From the NCBI GenBank assembly GCA_028291515.1, contig JAQGHU010000048.1:31840-95839 (forward strand): a stretch of DNA of 64,000 bases. The letters are read 5' to 3'. Numbering within the stretch: position 1 is the first letter of the stretch; each line of letters begins with the position of its first letter. A program made the position numbers and the translations under genes. The DNA comes from Schlesneria sp. GTDB taxonomy: Bacteria; Planctomycetota; Planctomycetia; Planctomycetales; Planctomycetaceae. Positions 62,282 through 64,000 of this stretch are shown here, in pieces. Under the pieces are notes generated by a model. That model did no database searches, was not told the DNA's origin, and saw only the letters and a list, made by a program, of their open reading frames with translations.

Positions 62282-63637
62282 TCACTCCGTAGCCGGGATT
62301 TCCCCGCTGGCCGGTGCTTGCGGCGCAATCAGAAGTCGATCGATCTTGGGGCCATCCATATCGATAATCTCGATCCGCAAGTTGCTCCAAGTCAGCACGT
62401 CGCCAATCGCCGGAGGTCGCTTTAATAGCGCAAGCACCAGGCCCGAGACCGTACCGATGCCTCGAGGAGCCGGTTCCGGCCAACGGCTCACTTCCAATGC
62501 CTGTTCGAGTTCGTGCAGGTTGACTGTCCCGTCGACAGAAAAGCTGCCATCTTCGCGCTTGACGATTGATTGCTCGCGATTCTGCTGCAGGGTGCTTCGT
62601 TCATGCCGCAGTTCATCATGAATCTCACCAACCAGCATCTCCATCACGTCTTCCAGCGTCACCATCCCCTGCGTGCCGCCGTACTCGTCCAGCACGAACG
62701 CCAGCTGCGTTTTGTTCTCTTGGAACAGTTCCAGCAACCGCGTAATGGTGAGCGACTTCGGGATGAAGAGCGGAGCGCGGACCAGGCGGCGCAGATCGAT
62801 CGGGCGACCCAGATACTGCTGCAGGAAGACATCTTTGATATACACGAACCCGACAATCTGATCGATCGTTCCTTCACAAACGGGAACGCGCGAAAAGCCC
62901 GACATCGCAATCGCGCCCACAACCTCTTCAGAGGGGGTGTCGATATCGACGGCATCGATGTCAATGCGCGGTCGCAAGATGTCGACGACCGTGCGGTCAC
63001 CCAGTCGCAGCGCCTCCATCGCGACCTTGTGCTCGGACTGTTCTAGCACTCCCGTTTCGGAGCCCGTTTCAATGAGGTGTTCGATATCCTCCACCGACAC
63101 GGTTCGTTGCGGTTCAATTTTCTGTCCCAGCAGTCGCAACATCAATCTCGTCGTGATATGCAGCCCCCAGATGGCCGGTCGCGAGATCCGCTGCAGGAAC
63201 AGCATTGGATACGCCACAAATCGGGCGATCGGTTCAGCATTCTGAAACGCGATCCGTTTCGGAACTAACTCGCCGACGATCAGAGAAATAAAAGAGATCA
63301 CACAGACCACCACACCGAACGAGATTCCCTCGCGACGAAGAGCGATCCACTCCGGCGCAGCCTCTAATGCCAGCGCCAGTGAGGCGACTAACTTCGCCCC
63401 TGCGAACGCAGATGTGATCACACTGACGAGAGTGATCCCAACTTGAACTGTCGGCAGGAAACGATCCGCGTCCCGAGCGAGTCTCAGAGCAACAGCAGAT
63501 GCGCCATCGCCCTCTTCGGCCAATAGCTCCAGTCGTCCACGGCGGGCGGTCAAGATCGCGATTTCGGCGGCGGCGAAGAAACCGTTTAGCATCGCCAACA
63601 GCACGATGATGCCTAACTCAACCGCCCAACTCGGCAC
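62282..63637 (-). CDS. CNNM/CorC-type (HlyC) membrane protein with CBS domains
   Basis: A 451-residue protein with the DUF21/CNNM transmembrane domain (about 1-190, opening LGIIVLLAMLNGFFAAAEIAILTARRGRLELLAEEGD, with later helices ending near 165), two CBS domains (about 210-340: MEALRLGDRTVVDILRPRIDIDAVD, FVYIKDVFLQQYLGRPIDL, LVRAPLFIPKSLTITRLLELFQENKTQLAFVLDEYGGTQGMVTLEDVMEMLVGEI) and a C-terminal CorC/HlyC domain (about 355-440). Such proteins handle Mg, Co or other divalent metals, with the CBS pair as nucleotide sensor. ATG 63637 has GGGAGAG upstream. It stands alone on its strand, convergent with the DUF1501 remnant. Confidence 0.93.
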   Translation of the reverse strand: MPSWAVELGIIVLLAMLNGFFAAAEIAILTARRGRLELLAEEGDGASAVALRLARDADRFLPTVQVGITLVSVITSAFAGAKLVASLALALEAAPEWIALRREGISFGVVVCVISFISLIVGELVPKRIAFQNAEPIARFVAYPMLFLQRISRPAIWGLHITTRLMLRLLGQKIEPQRTVSVEDIEHLIETGSETGVLEQSEHKVAMEALRLGDRTVVDILRPRIDIDAVDIDTPSEEVVGAIAMSGFSRVPVCEGTIDQIVGFVYIKDVFLQQYLGRPIDLRRLVRAPLFIPKSLTITRLLELFQENKTQLAFVLDEYGGTQGMVTLEDVMEMLVGEIHDELRHERSTLQQNREQSIVKREDGSFSVDGTVNLHELEQALEVSRWPEPAPRGIGTVSGLVLALLKRPPAIGDVLTWSNLRIEIIDMDGPKIDRLLIAPQAPASGEIPATE

Positions 63638-63892
63638 GTTCTGGCTCTCCCGATCAGAATCCGGAAATGTAGATCCAGATTATGCAATACCACCGGGGAT
63701 TGGTCGAGCCACGCGCTCGGGATCCAAACCCCTCGCGCTCACGTAAAGGCTGCAAAACCCCAAATGGCGGTTCTTTGTCCTGATTGGTGTCGTTTTATGG
63801 CCAATTCACTGGCTAAATGACCGTTCGCGATTTTGCTCGTTTTGGATTTCAGGTTGGGTGCCACTGGTGGCCGCCATAGGTATCTACACAAC
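63638..63892. other. Intergenic region with a GGGTGCCAC repeat
   Basis: No complete gene is seen. The segment GGGTGCCAC at 63856-63864 repeats the outer arm of the inverted repeat at 13305-13390 and marks a dispersed repeat. The promoter of the CNNM gene should lie near its right side. Confidence 0.4.
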
Positions 63893-64000
63893 TCATCCTG
63901 ATCGATGAAGGTGCGGTAGGGCGGTCTTTGCGAGTTGGCGAAGTTCGTTCGGTGAGTGATGTTCCAGAAGTTCGAGCATCGGGATCAGGAGGTGGAGGCC
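63893..64000 (-). CDS. C-terminal end of a gene entering from the right edge (partial)
   Basis: On the minus strand the frame from base 64000 runs open to TGA at 63893-63895, encoding 35 residues beginning GLHLLIPMLELLEHHSPNEL and continuing RQLAKTALPHLHRSG. The amphipathic helical look and the clean stop suggest the tail of a real protein. The rest is outside the window, so neither family nor strand-wide frame can be confirmed. Confidence 0.4.
   Translation of the reverse strand, partial: GLHLLIPMLELLEHHSPNELRQLAKTALPHLHRSG

Noticed and set aside
1..64000. CRISPR array, rRNA or tRNA genes, or an intact insertion sequence
   Set aside because: Searched by eye on both strands; no regularly spaced direct repeats of CRISPR size, no rRNA landmarks, and no transposase gene were recognised.

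Overview
The window reads as chromosome of a planctomycete (Planctomycetes; a Schlesneria- or Planctopirus-like member would fit, but the genus is inference). The support is in the gene content: a DUF1559 prepilin-like protein paired with a small lipoprotein, a second broken DUF1559 gene, a leftover N-terminus of a DUF1501 protein, PQQ-type propeller, NHL and leucine-rich-repeat proteins with export signals, a large dimeric-type GlyRS, and many dispersed palindromes between genes. Coding density is high, most genes are monocistronic or in pairs, and strand changes often. No rRNA, tRNA, CRISPR array or intact transposase was recognised by eye.

Layout. 1-2.1 kb: a minus-strand operon of two unknown proteins and a MoxR/RavA-type ATPase that leaves the window. 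2.1-2.9 kb: a gene-free accessory-looking stretch with a compound hairpin, a helically phased direct-repeat array and a 20-bp-arm palindrome. 2.9-6.7 kb: cysC, a DAHP synthase, a DUF420 protein and an NHL-repeat protein. 6.7-9.9 kb: a hybrid histidine kinase with three PAS domains, two receivers and Hpt. 10-13.2 kb: gyrA with an unusual quinolone pocket and an acidic insert. 13.4-14.9 kb: folK, a Flp pilin and a small L7/L12-CTD-like protein. 15-20.8 kb: a UvrA paralogue, a frameshifted membrane gene, comB and glyS. 21-25.3 kb: an exported Csp-like copper protein, a ribokinase/secreted nucleoside hydrolase operon and a secreted unknown. 25.5-31.2 kb: LRR, zinc-ribbon, ThuA, His-rich/TPR, polyprenol-phosphate-mannose synthase and panB genes. 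31.7-38.5 kb: a GH57 enzyme, a flavin/iron-sulfur dehydrogenase and two membrane proteins. 38.6-42.3 kb: gdx, hemD and rny. 42.4-47.3 kb: lipoprotein/DUF1559 pair, broken DUF1559 gene and sppA. 47.6-55.9 kb: mfd, a PpiC-type lipoprotein, purU, a MITE-like element, an MFS transporter and a tiny basic gene resembling ribosomal protein bL37. 56-64 kb: a 1513-residue propeller protein, two membrane proteins, a DUF1501 remnant, a CNNM/CorC protein and the tail of a gene entering from the right.

The genes are mainly housekeeping (translation, DNA topology and repair, RNA turnover, cofactor synthesis) mixed with envelope and secreted proteins of the kind planctomycetes carry in number. No complete new multigene system is evident. 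The points most worth a second look are the bL37-like gene at 55788-55886, the 10-bp-phased repeat array at 2482-2526, the two single-base frameshifts (17.7-18.1 kb and 44.7-45.5 kb), the DUF1501 remnant, the GyrA quinolone-pocket substitutions, and the MoxR-linked unknown proteins at the left edge.
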